Shown here: positions 27,384 to 35,744 of the stretch, in pieces | Layout of the letters: every line of letters begins with the position of its first letter | Numbering within the stretch: position 1 is the stretch's first letter | Source: Pseudomonas graminis | GTDB lineage: Bacteria > Pseudomonadota > Gammaproteobacteria > Pseudomonadales > Pseudomonadaceae | Reading direction: 5' to 3' | Assembly: GCF_001705435.1 (NCBI RefSeq) | Contig: NZ_MDEN01000063.1 | Coordinates: 248,001 to 312,000 of the forward strand | Length of the DNA stretch: 64,000 bases | Position numbers and translations under genes: made by a program | The notes under the pieces: generated by a model | Databases searched by the model: none | Told to the model about the DNA's origin: nothing | The model's input: the letters and a program-made list of their open reading frames with translations, nothing else

Positions 27384-28367
27384 TCATGCCGCGCTGAAAC
27401 GCTCTCGATACGCCTGGGGCGTCACCGATACCGCGCGCATGAAGCTGCGGCGCAATGTCTCTTCCGTGCCGAAACCGCAGCGGTCGGCGATGCGCTTGAT
27501 TGGCAGCGCGCTGTCCCCCAACAGACGCCGGGCCGCTTCGACGCGCAACTGCTCGATGGCCCGCGCTGGCGTGTTGCCGGTGTGGGCGCGGTAGTGGCGG
27601 ACGAAACTGCGCTCGCTCATGCCGACCTGAGCCGCCAGCGTGCCGACGGACAGGTCGCTGGCCAGGTTGTCGAGAATCCAGGCGTGCAGGTCGCCAAACC
27701 GGCTGCCCTGATCGCGGGTCTGGTGCTGCATCGACAGCGCCGTGCTGAATTGCGATTGCCCGCCCGGGCGCTTGAGAAACACCACCAGATCCCGCGCGAC
27801 GGCCAGTGCGATGTCGCGGCCCAGGTCCGCCTCGACCATCGCCAGCGCAAGATCGATGCCTGCCGTCACCCCGGCCGACGTCCACAGTTTGTCCTCGTTG
27901 ATGAAGATCGGGTCCGGGTCGACGCGCAGATGCGGGAAGCACCGCGCCAGTTCGTCGCAACTGTCCCAGTGAGTGACCACCCGATGACCGTCCAGCACGC
28001 CGGCGGCGGCGAGCAAAAATGCGCCGGTACACACTGACGCCACGCGCCGGGCACTGGCGGATTGCGTTCGCACCCAGTCCACCAGAACCGGGTCCAGCAG
28101 CGCCGTGTGCACCGCGCCGCCACCGGCGATGATCAGCGTGTCCGAAGGCGTGGACGGCAGCGGGTGAGTGAGCAGCCCAAGGCCGGCGGAGGAGATCACG
28201 CTGCCGGGGTCCCGAGCGATAACCTCGGGCCGGTAAGGGATTTTTTTCAGGCCGGCTTCCTGCGCCATGACGTTGGCCGAGGCGAACACCTGCAGCGGTC
28301 CGGTGACGTCGAGTAACTGAACGTTGGGAAAGGCCAGAACATGAACCGGCCTGGGCTGATGGGGCAT
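27384..28367 (-). CDS. GlxA-type regulator (DJ-1/PfpI domain fused to AraC domain)
   Basis: The 327-residue protein has an N-terminal class-I glutamine-amidotransferase-like (DJ-1/PfpI) domain. It includes LDVTGPLQVFASAN and the nucleophile-elbow SVCTGAFLLAAAG. A C-terminal AraC/XylS DNA-binding domain has LAAQVGMSERSFVRHYRAHT and IADRCGFGTEETLRRSFMRA. Such proteins regulate catabolic genes for amines and related nitrogen compounds. It is divergent from an isonitrile hydratase-like gene with a similar DJ-1 domain, so it may control that gene. The effector is unknown. Confidence 0.88.
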   Translation of the reverse strand: MPHQPRPVHVLAFPNVQLLDVTGPLQVFASANVMAQEAGLKKIPYRPEVIARDPGSVISSAGLGLLTHPLPSTPSDTLIIAGGGAVHTALLDPVLVDWVRTQSASARRVASVCTGAFLLAAAGVLDGHRVVTHWDSCDELARCFPHLRVDPDPIFINEDKLWTSAGVTAGIDLALAMVEADLGRDIALAVARDLVVFLKRPGGQSQFSTALSMQHQTRDQGSRFGDLHAWILDNLASDLSVGTLAAQVGMSERSFVRHYRAHTGNTPARAIEQLRVEAARRLLGDSALPIKRIADRCGFGTEETLRRSFMRAVSVTPQAYRERFSAA

Positions 28368-28530
28368 GGCGCGCTCACTGTGAAGATTGGCGTGAATTGT
28401 TGGCTTTATGGCGTATCCGCCAGAGGCTAGCCCTCTACAGTGCTTTCGTCCAGCCGCTGGCCTTCAGGTGCAACCGGCTGCTCGGCTCACGCATTCAGAT
28501 GACCCACGTTCAAACGATAAGGAACACGCC

Positions 28531-29211
28531 ATGACCCTGCATATCGGCCTGCTGGTATTCCCCAAAGTCCAGCAACTGGACCTGACCGGTCCCTACGATG
28601 TTTTCGCCACCATGCCCGGGGTGGTCGTGCACCTGGTCTGGAAAGATCTCGAGCCGCTGCAGTCCAGCACCGGCCTGACCCTCGTCCCGACCGCGACCTT
28701 CGCCGACTGCATCGACCTCGACGTGATCTGCGTGCCGGGCGGGGTAGGCGTCGATGCATTGATGGAAGATGCGCAAACCCTGGCGTTCATCCGGCATCAG
28801 GCTGCGACGGCTCAGTACGTGACCTCGGTCTGCACCGGCGCGTTAGTGCTCGGCGCGGCCGGGCTGTTGAAAGGCCGCCGCGCCACCACCCACTGGGCGT
28901 CCCATTCACTGCTGGAGCAGTTCGGCGCGATTCCGGTACACGAGCGCGTGGTGCGCGACGGCAACCTGATGACCGGCGGCGGCGTGACGGCGGGGATCGA
29001 TTTTGCGTTGACGCTGATCAGCGAGGTGTTCGATCCGGATACCGCCCGGACCATTCAGCTGCAACTGGAGTACGCACCGGCGCCGCCTTACGATTCGGGG
29101 CGACCCGATACGGCACCGGCGAATATCGTCGGCGTCGCCATTGATCGCGCCATGCAGGGTTTGCTGGCCCGTCGGCAGATCGTCGAGCGCGTCACGGCGG
29201 CCATGGACTAA
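28531..29211 (+). CDS. inhA: Isonitrile hydratase-like DJ-1/PfpI protein
   Basis: The 226-residue protein resembles P. putida isonitrile hydratase InhA in length and sequence as I recall it: QLDLTGPYDVFATMP, DVICVPGGVGVDALMED, VTSVCTGALVLGAAGLLKG and GGGVTAGIDFALTL. The nucleophile is the Cys of SVCTG. It should hydrate isonitriles to N-substituted formamides. AAGGA lies before the ATG at 28531. It is divergent from the GlxA-type regulator, with a 163-base gap. Its stop overlaps the end of the convergent tetR gene. Confidence 0.85.
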   Translation: MTLHIGLLVFPKVQQLDLTGPYDVFATMPGVVVHLVWKDLEPLQSSTGLTLVPTATFADCIDLDVICVPGGVGVDALMEDAQTLAFIRHQAATAQYVTSVCTGALVLGAAGLLKGRRATTHWASHSLLEQFGAIPVHERVVRDGNLMTGGGVTAGIDFALTLISEVFDPDTARTIQLQLEYAPAPPYDSGRPDTAPANIVGVAIDRAMQGLLARRQIVERVTAAMD

Positions 29212-29849
29212 CGGGCAGTGGTGGACCGAGATTTGTCGAGCGGGATTTCATACCAGCACAGGAACAGGTCGAGGGCCGACTCCACCACTTCGCGTTGCTT
29301 GTCCGGCGCGAGCAGGGGTTCGTTGAGGGTAACTTGTGGCCAGAAGGCGAAGGCCTTGAGCAACGCATGGATCTGCGACGCGGCGAACACCGGCTCGACG
29401 GCCTTGAGGCGGCCGTCCTGCTGGGCGCCGCGCACCCAGACGGTGAAGGTTTCTTCGCGCTGATTGAGTCGGCTGACCCAGACCTGCGCGCGATCGGGGG
29501 AGTGGATGGTCGCGCCGATGGCCACGCGGGCCAGGTCGATGAAATTGCTGTCGCCGAGGGTTTTCATTTTCGCGTCGAGCAATTCGCGCAGTTGATCGCG
29601 CAGGGGCACGCCGGGTTTGTACACCGCATCGGTCTGCGTCGCGGCGGAGGACCACAGACGATGGAGCATTTCGGAAAACAGCTCTTCCTTGCTGGGGAAG
29701 TGGTTGTAGACCGTGCGCTTGGAGACCTCCGCCCGGGCGGCGATGCGGTCCATGCTCGTGACCTCGAAACCGTTGTCGCGAAATTCGGCTATCGCCGCCT
29801 GAACAATGGCTTCGCGTTTACGGTCGGTCAGTCGCAGTGGGGCAGTCAT
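29208..29849 (-). CDS. TetR-family repressor
   Basis: The 213-residue protein has an N-terminal TetR helix-turn-helix (VTSMDRIAARAEVSKRTVYNHF, in parts: IAARAEVSKRTVYNHF) near residues 25-45 and a C-terminal ligand domain of the AefR/TetR_C type (FLCWYEIP at the end). It is divergent from the metallohydrolase gene at 30131. The palindrome at 29948-29965 between them is its likely operator. The start at 29849 is the one that begins just before the DNA-binding domain. Confidence 0.88.
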   Translation of the reverse strand: MTAPLRLTDRKREAIVQAAIAEFRDNGFEVTSMDRIAARAEVSKRTVYNHFPSKEELFSEMLHRLWSSAATQTDAVYKPGVPLRDQLRELLDAKMKTLGDSNFIDLARVAIGATIHSPDRAQVWVSRLNQREETFTVWVRGAQQDGRLKAVEPVFAASQIHALLKAFAFWPQVTLNEPLLAPDKQREVVESALDLFLCWYEIPLDKSRSTTAR

Positions 29850-29947
29850 GGATTCGCTTCTGTGAGGTGAGCCGGGCAACGAAGTCACCCGGCAAGAAAA
29901 TTACACCGGGCAGTTTACTTCTCTTTGCTCATCGTGCAAGCTTGAAA

Positions 29948-29965
29948 CTACACTGTGTAGTGTAG
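29948..29965. promoter_or_regulatory. Putative TetR operator
   Basis: CTACACTGTGTAGTGTAG is an imperfect palindrome with CTACACT arms, lying about 100 bases upstream of the tetR start. This position is typical of autorepressing TetR regulators. Confidence 0.68.
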
Positions 29966-30044
29966 AAGCAGCCGGAAGCTTCAAGTTTTAAGCTTCAAGC
30001 TAAAGCCACGGCCGAAGCCAAAGCGCAAGGCGTACGTCATGCTC

Positions 30045-30086
30045 TTGCAGCTTGCAGCTTGCAGCTTGCAGCTTGCAGCTTGCAGC
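30045..30086 (+). repeat. Six perfect tandem copies of the heptamer TTGCAGC
   Basis: The heptamer is repeated six times without change, 44 bases before the metallohydrolase start. Upstream (29975-30002) are related AGCTTCAAG units. It lies between promoter and start codon, so copy number could change leader length. Confidence 0.93.
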
Positions 30087-30130
30087 GCGCACAGCGCCAC
30101 CTTCACCCGTTTCATGGAGTCAGCACCCTC

Positions 30131-31228
30131 ATGGCCTCGATCGACAAACACCTTGATTCACATCCTGCGCTGCCCGTCCTGACTCGGCGTGAAGGCCGCT
30201 ATTTCAATCACAAGCCGATGGCGCGCTCAGGCTTCGTCAAGACCCTGCGCATCTTCTGGAACGCCCTGTTCAATAAGCCCCACCACACCCGCCCGGCCGG
30301 TGAGATACCGGTTCAGCCGCTGTCGCGCCAGCAACTGTTGGCGGCGCCCGACAACACGGTCTATCGGCTCGGCCATTCCACCGTGCTGCTGAAACTGCGC
30401 GGTGAATACTTCCTCACCGACCCCGTCTTCGCTGACCGTGCCTCGCCGGTGCAGTGGGCCGGTCCGCAGCGCTTCCATCAGCCGCCGATCAGCCTTGCAG
30501 ACCTGCCACCGCTGAAAGCAGTGATCCTGTCCCACAACCATTACGACCATCTCGATCACATGACCATCCAGGTGCTCAAGGACAAGGCCGAGCATTTCAT
30601 CACGCCGCTGGGGGTAGGGGACACGCTGATCGAGTGGGGTGTGCCGGCGGCCAAGGTTCAGCAGTTGAACTGGTGGCAGTCGACCGATATTCATGGGATT
30701 CGCTTTGTGGCAACGCCGGCGCAGCACTTTTCAGGGCGTACGTTGCGCGACGGCAATCAGACGCTCTGGGCGTCGTGGGTGATGCTCGACGGCGAGCAGC
30801 GGATCTTCTTCAGCGGCGACACCGGTTATCACGACGGCTTCAAGTTGATTGGCGAGCAGTACGGCCCGTTCGACCTGACGCTGATGGAAACCGGCGCCTA
30901 TAACGAGGACTGGCCAAACGTGCACATGCAGCCCGAAGAAACGCTGCAGGCGCACATCGACCTGCGCGGCAAGTGGCTGTTGCCGATTCACAACGGCACC
31001 TTCGACCTGGCGATGCACGCCTGGCACGAGCCGTTCGACCGGATTCTCGCGCTGGCGTGGGACCGCAGCATCTCCATCACCACCCCGGAAATGGGCCAGC
31101 CTTTTTACGTGCAGTACCCAAGTCGGGGCGAGGCGTGGTGGCTGAAGGTGGAAGCTGCTGCGGAGCCTGCAACCGGCCGCTGCGCAAAGCAGCAAAGTGA
31201 TCGTCAGCAGGCCACCAGCCGCGGCTGA
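30131..31228 (+). CDS. Metallo-beta-lactamase-fold hydrolase (NAPE-PLD/UlaG-like)
   Basis: The 365-residue protein has the zinc motif HNHYDH at residues 135-140, an earlier RLGHSTVLLKL core strand (about 79-89) and later metal ligands in TPAQHFSGR and FSGDTGYHDG. The long N-terminal extension and the LPIHNGTFDLAMHAWHEP motif resemble the N-acyl-phosphatidylethanolamine phospholipase-D-like branch rather than true beta-lactamases. The start ATG at 30131 has GGAG 12 bases upstream. It is probably controlled by the divergent TetR repressor. The substrate is unknown. Confidence 0.85.
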   Translation: MASIDKHLDSHPALPVLTRREGRYFNHKPMARSGFVKTLRIFWNALFNKPHHTRPAGEIPVQPLSRQQLLAAPDNTVYRLGHSTVLLKLRGEYFLTDPVFADRASPVQWAGPQRFHQPPISLADLPPLKAVILSHNHYDHLDHMTIQVLKDKAEHFITPLGVGDTLIEWGVPAAKVQQLNWWQSTDIHGIRFVATPAQHFSGRTLRDGNQTLWASWVMLDGEQRIFFSGDTGYHDGFKLIGEQYGPFDLTLMETGAYNEDWPNVHMQPEETLQAHIDLRGKWLLPIHNGTFDLAMHAWHEPFDRILALAWDRSISITTPEMGQPFYVQYPSRGEAWWLKVEAAAEPATGRCAKQQSDRQQATSRG

Positions 31229-31238
31229 TGCCGCTGGT

Positions 31239-31394
31239 TCAGGGTTTGGCGTCGGTCGCGTCTGCCGGATGCTCCGTTTCCGGTGGTCGCTGTTGTTCAC
31301 CACTTTGATTGGCTTGTTTGTGTTCCTCGCCGACCTTGCCTGCGTTTTCAGGCTTGTGGTCGAGGTCTTCGCGGTTGGACTCTTTATCAGGCAT
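31239..31394 (-). CDS. Small hydrophilic protein, about 51 residues
   Basis: The ATG at 31394 has GGAGGGCGCC upstream. The product (MPDKESNREDLDHKPENAGK and onward) is almost wholly charged or polar, with no hydrophobic core. It is probably intrinsically disordered, like many small stress-associated proteins in pseudomonads. It sits at the 3' side of the Rieske-FAD reductase gene, with its start about 45 bases beyond that gene's stop. Its function is not recognised. Confidence 0.6.
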   Translation of the reverse strand: MPDKESNREDLDHKPENAGKVGEEHKQANQSGEQQRPPETEHPADATDAKP

Positions 31395-31440
31395 GGCGCC
31401 CTCCGGTATGCGGGTAAATGAATGACGCTGAAGTGCGTGC

Positions 31441-32988
31441 TCAATCACCGATCTGGTTGATCAGCATCTGCGCTTCATCTTTGAACAGCGGTTGTTTCAT
31501 GCGTTCGGCGAGCATCGCCATGGGCCGTTCGCGCCCACAGCTGACCACGGCCGCCACCACATTCTGCTTGCAGAAAAGCGCCAGGAAGTCGAACCGCTCC
31601 GCTTCGCCCAGGTAGACGATGTCGTCCCAGTCCTCTGCGTGGCCGAGATAATCCAGGCGCTTTTCAAAATGGTAGGTCCAGAAATACGGCACGTCGGTGT
31701 AATGCCGGTCTTCGCCGAGCATATTGCCCGCCGCGATACGTGCCTGCTGTTGGGCAAGCCGCCAGTGCTCGATGCGCTGCGGCTGGTGGTTGAGTGGAAA
31801 GGTGGCGATATCGCCTGCCGCCCACACATCCTTGCCTGCGCGCATGCCGTCGTCGACGGGGAGTGAGCCGTCCTCCTCCAGCTGAAGACCGTCGATGAAA
31901 TGCGTGACCGGACTCACACCGACGCCGACCAACGCCAGATCCACCTGCAGTCGTTCACCATTGCTGAGCACGGCGGTCTGCAGCACCTGCTGGCCGTCCC
32001 GTTCAACGCCTTCGAAGCGACTGACATCCACGTGGGTGCGGAACAACACGCCGTTTTGCTCATGCAGCGCGCGCAGCGCCTTGCCGATGCGCTCGCCCAG
32101 GAGGCGGACAAACGGCACTTCATGATGGGCCAGAATCGTTACGTTCACACCCTGTGTGCGCAACGCCGACGCCGCTTCCAGCCCGATAAAACTGTCGCCC
32201 ACGACCAACGCGTGGCTGCCGGGGTGGACCGCCGCGAGAATTCGGCTGGCGTCATCGCGGCTGCGAAGCGTCAGCACCTGCGGCAGATCGGCGCCCTCCA
32301 CAGGCAGCGCGCGGGGCTCGCCGCCCGTGGTGACCAGCGCCGCGTCATAGTCAAAGCGGCGCCCGTCCGCCAAGGTCACGCGCTTGTTGATGACGTCCAG
32401 CTTCATCACCTCGCCGTGCACCCGCTCGATGCGGTTATCCAGGTAAAACCCCTCGTCGCGCAGGGCAGGGATTTCATCGGGTTTCATTTCGGCGGACAGC
32501 ACAAATTTGCTGAGCGCCGTGCGGTCGTAGCCGGGCGCGGCTTCTCTGTCGATGAGCCGTAATTGACCGTTGAAGCCTTTTTCCCTCAACGCGCAGGCCG
32601 CCGCTGTGCCCGCTGCCCCGGCGCCAATGATGACGAAACGGCGGCTGTCCTCGGCCAGTGTCGGCGTGTGAACGGCCATGGGCTGGTCATCGACGTGAAC
32701 GTGGCCTTCGATGAGTTGAACGGGGTAACGGATAAGGGCGTCCAGGGCGGGCGGTTCGCACAGGTGGCCGTCGTCGATGGAGAATTCGGCTTTGTGCCAA
32801 GGGCAGATCAGGTGACCGTTGCAGATGGCGCCGTCCGCCAGGGGGGCGCCGGCGTGGGGGCAGAAGGCTTGAAACGCGCGGACTTCTTCGCCGTGCAGAA
32901 CCAGTAGCGCCTTGGTTTCGCCAAACTCGACCTGGAGACCGCGGTCTCGATGAAGCTCGGTCAGGGTGGCGACTCGATGCAAAGGCAT
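31441..32988 (-). CDS. Rieske-FAD reductase fusion (ferredoxin reductase-like, AIF-type)
   Basis: The 515-residue protein joins an N-terminal Rieske [2Fe-2S] domain with ligands C43, H45, C62 and H65 (FCPHAG and CPWHKAEF) to a pyridine-nucleotide-disulfide-like reductase. The FAD motif is IGAGAAG (121-127) and an NAD motif ALVVGDSFIGLEAAS follows. WAAGDIATFP is the second FAD contact, and a C-terminal reductase domain closes the protein. It can carry electrons from NAD(P)H through FAD to the cluster in one chain. The usual partner would be an oxygenase or cytochrome P450, but none lies nearby. A small disordered protein is encoded just downstream. Confidence 0.9.
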   Translation of the reverse strand: MPLHRVATLTELHRDRGLQVEFGETKALLVLHGEEVRAFQAFCPHAGAPLADGAICNGHLICPWHKAEFSIDDGHLCEPPALDALIRYPVQLIEGHVHVDDQPMAVHTPTLAEDSRRFVIIGAGAAGTAAACALREKGFNGQLRLIDREAAPGYDRTALSKFVLSAEMKPDEIPALRDEGFYLDNRIERVHGEVMKLDVINKRVTLADGRRFDYDAALVTTGGEPRALPVEGADLPQVLTLRSRDDASRILAAVHPGSHALVVGDSFIGLEAASALRTQGVNVTILAHHEVPFVRLLGERIGKALRALHEQNGVLFRTHVDVSRFEGVERDGQQVLQTAVLSNGERLQVDLALVGVGVSPVTHFIDGLQLEEDGSLPVDDGMRAGKDVWAAGDIATFPLNHQPQRIEHWRLAQQQARIAAGNMLGEDRHYTDVPYFWTYHFEKRLDYLGHAEDWDDIVYLGEAERFDFLALFCKQNVVAAVVSCGRERPMAMLAERMKQPLFKDEAQMLINQIGD

Positions 32989-33154
32989 GTGCGCTTCCTC
33001 GTGGGCTTATTATTGGGCTCGTCAGCGTTTAGTTGGGAGTCGGCCGGCGGGGGAGAGGTTCAGGGAATTATCCAGTGGTCGGTCGGGCGGGCGCTCCGTC
33101 GGCAGCCACTGCCAGAGGAACGCCCGACGCCTGTGCTCATTCCAGCGCGGCAGA

Positions 33155-33643
33155 TTATTGAGTGAGCTTCAGCCGCTCATGCCAGTCGGCAATCGACTCT
33201 TCAGGGTAGGCCTCGAACTGCTGGTCATGGGGCCCTGCGGCCACTTCCACCCACGGCGCTTTGGAGTTCAGCAGCAGGTGCGTGTGCTCCGGCGGGGTCG
33301 GCAACGGCGTGTCGATGGCCGACGCGAAGGGATGAATCAGCGCCGGCCACTCGGGGCTGAACAACCACAGACCGCTGCCGCACCGCTTGCAGAAATGCCG
33401 TTCGGCGCTGCTGATGTGGGTTTCGTGACCGTCGTCATCGCGCATTTTGGCGTGGTAGATGGCGATGTTGTCCTTGCCTTCGACGGTGAGGGTTTTCGCG
33501 TCGCCGCCCAGGTTGATCGCGTAACCGCCGCCACCTTGAGTCTTGCGGCAGATCGAGCAGTAGCAGCGCTGATAAGGGTAGGGATGGGGGCTTGTCAGGC
33601 TGAATGCGACGGCGCCGCAGTGGCAGGAACCTTCCAGATGCAT
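33155..33643 (-). CDS. GFA-domain (CENP-V/GFA) zinc protein
   Basis: The 162-residue protein has the GFA zinc pattern: GSCHCGAV (C7, C9), then C27, C29 and C32 in RCYCSICRK, then HFCKRCGSGLW. The family includes putative glutathione-dependent formaldehyde-activating enzymes, but activity for most members is unproven. It stands alone, between the Rieske-FAD gene and the chemoreceptor, and reads away from the latter. Confidence 0.88.
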   Translation of the reverse strand: MHLEGSCHCGAVAFSLTSPHPYPYQRCYCSICRKTQGGGGYAINLGGDAKTLTVEGKDNIAIYHAKMRDDDGHETHISSAERHFCKRCGSGLWLFSPEWPALIHPFASAIDTPLPTPPEHTHLLLNSKAPWVEVAAGPHDQQFEAYPEESIADWHERLKLTQ

Positions 33644-33753
33644 GATTCACCTCGGTTCAAATGGGGTATGGGGCTCAAGGGTCTAGACCCCGCACGCTGG
33701 CAGGGTTCGATGTTTTCTCGAACAGGCGTTCGGATTCTTAGTGGGCCGACGGC

Positions 33754-33780
33754 TAAAGAACCCTGCGGCAATGTCGATAA
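33754..33780 (+). promoter_or_regulatory. Sigma-28 (FliA) promoter of the chemoreceptor gene
   Basis: TAAA at 33754 and GTCGATAA at 33773-33780 are 15 bases apart. This matches the TAAA-N15-GCCGATAA consensus with one mismatch. It lies 54 bases before the start codon. Confidence 0.78.
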
Positions 33781-33834
33781 GCCATGGTCATACGACGACT
33801 TTGCGTCCCGCCCCTACAACAACGAGCCCCCGCT

Positions 33835-35460
33835 ATGAGCCTACGCAACCTGACCATCGCCCGCCGCGCCGGCCTTGGGTTTACCCTGATTTCCCTGTTG
33901 GTCGCGTTGCTCGGCTGGTTCGCCCTGAGCCAGATGTCGACGATTCGACAGAGCGAGGTGGCGGTCGAGAGCAACTGGATGCCGAGCATGCGTCTGGTCA
34001 ACGATATCCGCGAAGCGATGCTGCGCATTCGCACCATCTCGCTGCGGGTCGCCCTCGACGCCGATCCAAAAAACGTCAGCGTTTATAAAGGCCAGATGGA
34101 CGCACGTTCGAAAATCCTTGATGAAAAACTCACCAGCCTCGACGCCTTTATCGACACGCCGGAGGAGAAGGCGCTGTACGGCAAATTCCGCGCGACCCTG
34201 GCCGATTATCAGCGCGGTCTGACCCAGTCCTTCGTGCTCGCCGAGAGCGGCGATCTCAAGGCGCTGAACAAATTACTGCTGGTGGACATGAAGACTGCCG
34301 TCGACAACTCCGGCGCGCAATTGGGCGATCTGGGTGATTTCTACTCCCATCAGGTTGAGCTCGAAGGTGCGGCCGCCGAAGCGCAATACGGCAAGTCTCG
34401 CAACGTGGTGCTGGTGTTCGTGCTGATCGCGGCGCTGGCCACCGTGGTGCTCGCGGTGTGGCTGACCCGCAGCATCGTGCGGCCGTTGCAGCAAGCGGTT
34501 GATGCCGCCGAATACGTGGCGAAGGGCGATCTGACCCACGACATTCGCGTCGAAGGCAATGACGAAGTCACCCGATTGCAGAGCGCGTTGCAGCAGATGC
34601 AGACCAACCTGCGCTCGACCCTGAGCCTGATCGGCAACTCGGCGAGCCAGTTGGCGTCGGCCGCCACGGAGCTGAATTCGGTGACCGAAGACAGCCATCG
34701 CGGCCTGCACCAGCAGAACGCCGAAATCGAACAGGCCGCCACGGCGGTGAACGAGATGACCTCGGCGGTCGAGGAAGTCGCGCGCAACGCGGTGTCGACG
34801 TCCCAGGCCTCGAGCGAATCGAACACCGCGGCCCGCGACGGCCAGAGCCGGGTCATTGACACGGTCAATTCGATCCAGACCCTGTCCGGCAACGTCCAGC
34901 ACACCTCGGACCTGGTGCAGACCCTGGCCGAGCAGTCCAAGGACATCGGCAAGGTGCTGGACGTGATCCGTTCCATCGCCGAGCAGACCAACCTGCTGGC
35001 GCTGAACGCCGCCATCGAAGCCGCACGGGCGGGCGAGTCCGGACGCGGGTTTGCCGTGGTCGCCGATGAGGTGCGCGCACTGGCCCACCGCACTCAGCAG
35101 TCGACCCTGGAAATCGACAAGATGGTCACCACCATGCGCAGCGGTTCCACCGAAGCGCTGGAATCGATGTCGGTGAGCCGCACCCGCGCCACAGAAACAC
35201 TGGGGCTGGCCCAGGGTGCGGGCGAGTCGCTGAACCGGATCACCACCTCGATCAACGAAATTTCCGAGCGCAACCTGGTCATCGCCAGCGCTGCCGAAGA
35301 GCAGGCCCAGGTCGCCCGGGAAGTGGACCGCAATATCGTCAACATCCGCGACCTGTCCATGCAATCGTCGTCCGGTGCCAACCAGATCAGCGCGTCGAGC
35401 AATGAACTGTCCCGGCTGGCGGCGGAGTTGAATCAGGTGGTGACGCGCTTTCGGGTTTGA
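33835..35460 (+). CDS. Methyl-accepting chemotaxis protein
   Basis: The 541-residue receptor has TM1 at about 13-33 and a periplasmic four-helix-bundle-sized sensor domain at about 34-188. TM2 lies at about 190-211, then a HAMP domain ([17 protein letters not shown]) and a signalling domain. The conserved tip is [19 protein letters not shown] followed by [12 protein letters not shown]. It should sense a small ligand and signal to CheA/CheW. No CheR-binding pentapeptide is obvious at the C-terminus (VVTRFRV). A good sigma-28 promoter lies just upstream, tying it to the flagellar cascade. The ligand is unknown. Confidence 0.93.
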   Translation: MSLRNLTIARRAGLGFTLISLLVALLGWFALSQMSTIRQSEVAVESNWMPSMRLVNDIREAMLRIRTISLRVALDADPKNVSVYKGQMDARSKILDEKLTSLDAFIDTPEEKALYGKFRATLADYQRGLTQSFVLAESGDLKALNKLLLVDMKTAVDNSGAQLGDLGDFYSHQVELEGAAAEAQYGKSRNVVLVFVLIAALATVVLAVWLTRSIVRPLQQAVDAAEYVAKGDLTHDIRVEGNDEVTRLQSALQQMQTNLRSTLSLIGNSASQLASAATELNSVTEDSHRGLHQQNAEIEQAATAVNEMTSAVEEVARNAVSTSQASSESNTAARDGQSRVIDTVNSIQTLSGNVQHTSDLVQTLAEQSKDIGKVLDVIRSIAEQTNLLALNAAIEAARAGESGRGFAVVADEVRALAHRTQQSTLEIDKMVTTMRSGSTEALESMSVSRTRATETLGLAQGAGESLNRITTSINEISERNLVIASAAEEQAQVAREVDRNIVNIRDLSMQSSSGANQISASSNELSRLAAELNQVVTRFRV

Positions 35461-35485
35461 TTGCGGAGTTCAAAGCCCTCAAAGG

Positions 35486-35623
35486 CTTCCCGCCTAAAGC
35501 CGGTCCTACAGGCTGCACACGCAAGTAGGACCGGCTTCAGCCGGGAAGGGGCCGGTTTGAGCACTCTCAGTTTTTCGGTGTAGCGAATGACGCCTTCCTG
35601 GTAGGACCGGCTTTAGCCGGGAA
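35486..35623. repeat. REP elements, one broken, after the chemoreceptor gene
   Basis: A REP at 35486-35509 (CTTCCCGCCTAAAGCCGG) and a forward REP at 35525-35548 are followed by a truncated inverted copy (CTTCCTG at 35594). A second forward copy, ACCGGCTTTAGCCGGG, abuts directly at 35601-35623. It looks like a REPIN interrupted by another REP. The surrounding 284-base gap holds no gene. Confidence 0.85.
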
Positions 35624-35744
35624 CAGGCCAAGAACGGCCCCTTTCACCTCATTCACTTGCCTGTCGCTGCCCTCGGCTTGCATGATTCGCCCCGACTAAT
35701 AATTCCTGGCGGGCCGAACCTGCCGACAAGATAGGTGAAGGGCA

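Noticed and set aside
30059..30130. N-terminal extension of the metallohydrolase beginning in the heptamer repeat
   Set aside because: It would need a TTG start inside the repeat with no ribosome site. The ATG at 30131 is better.
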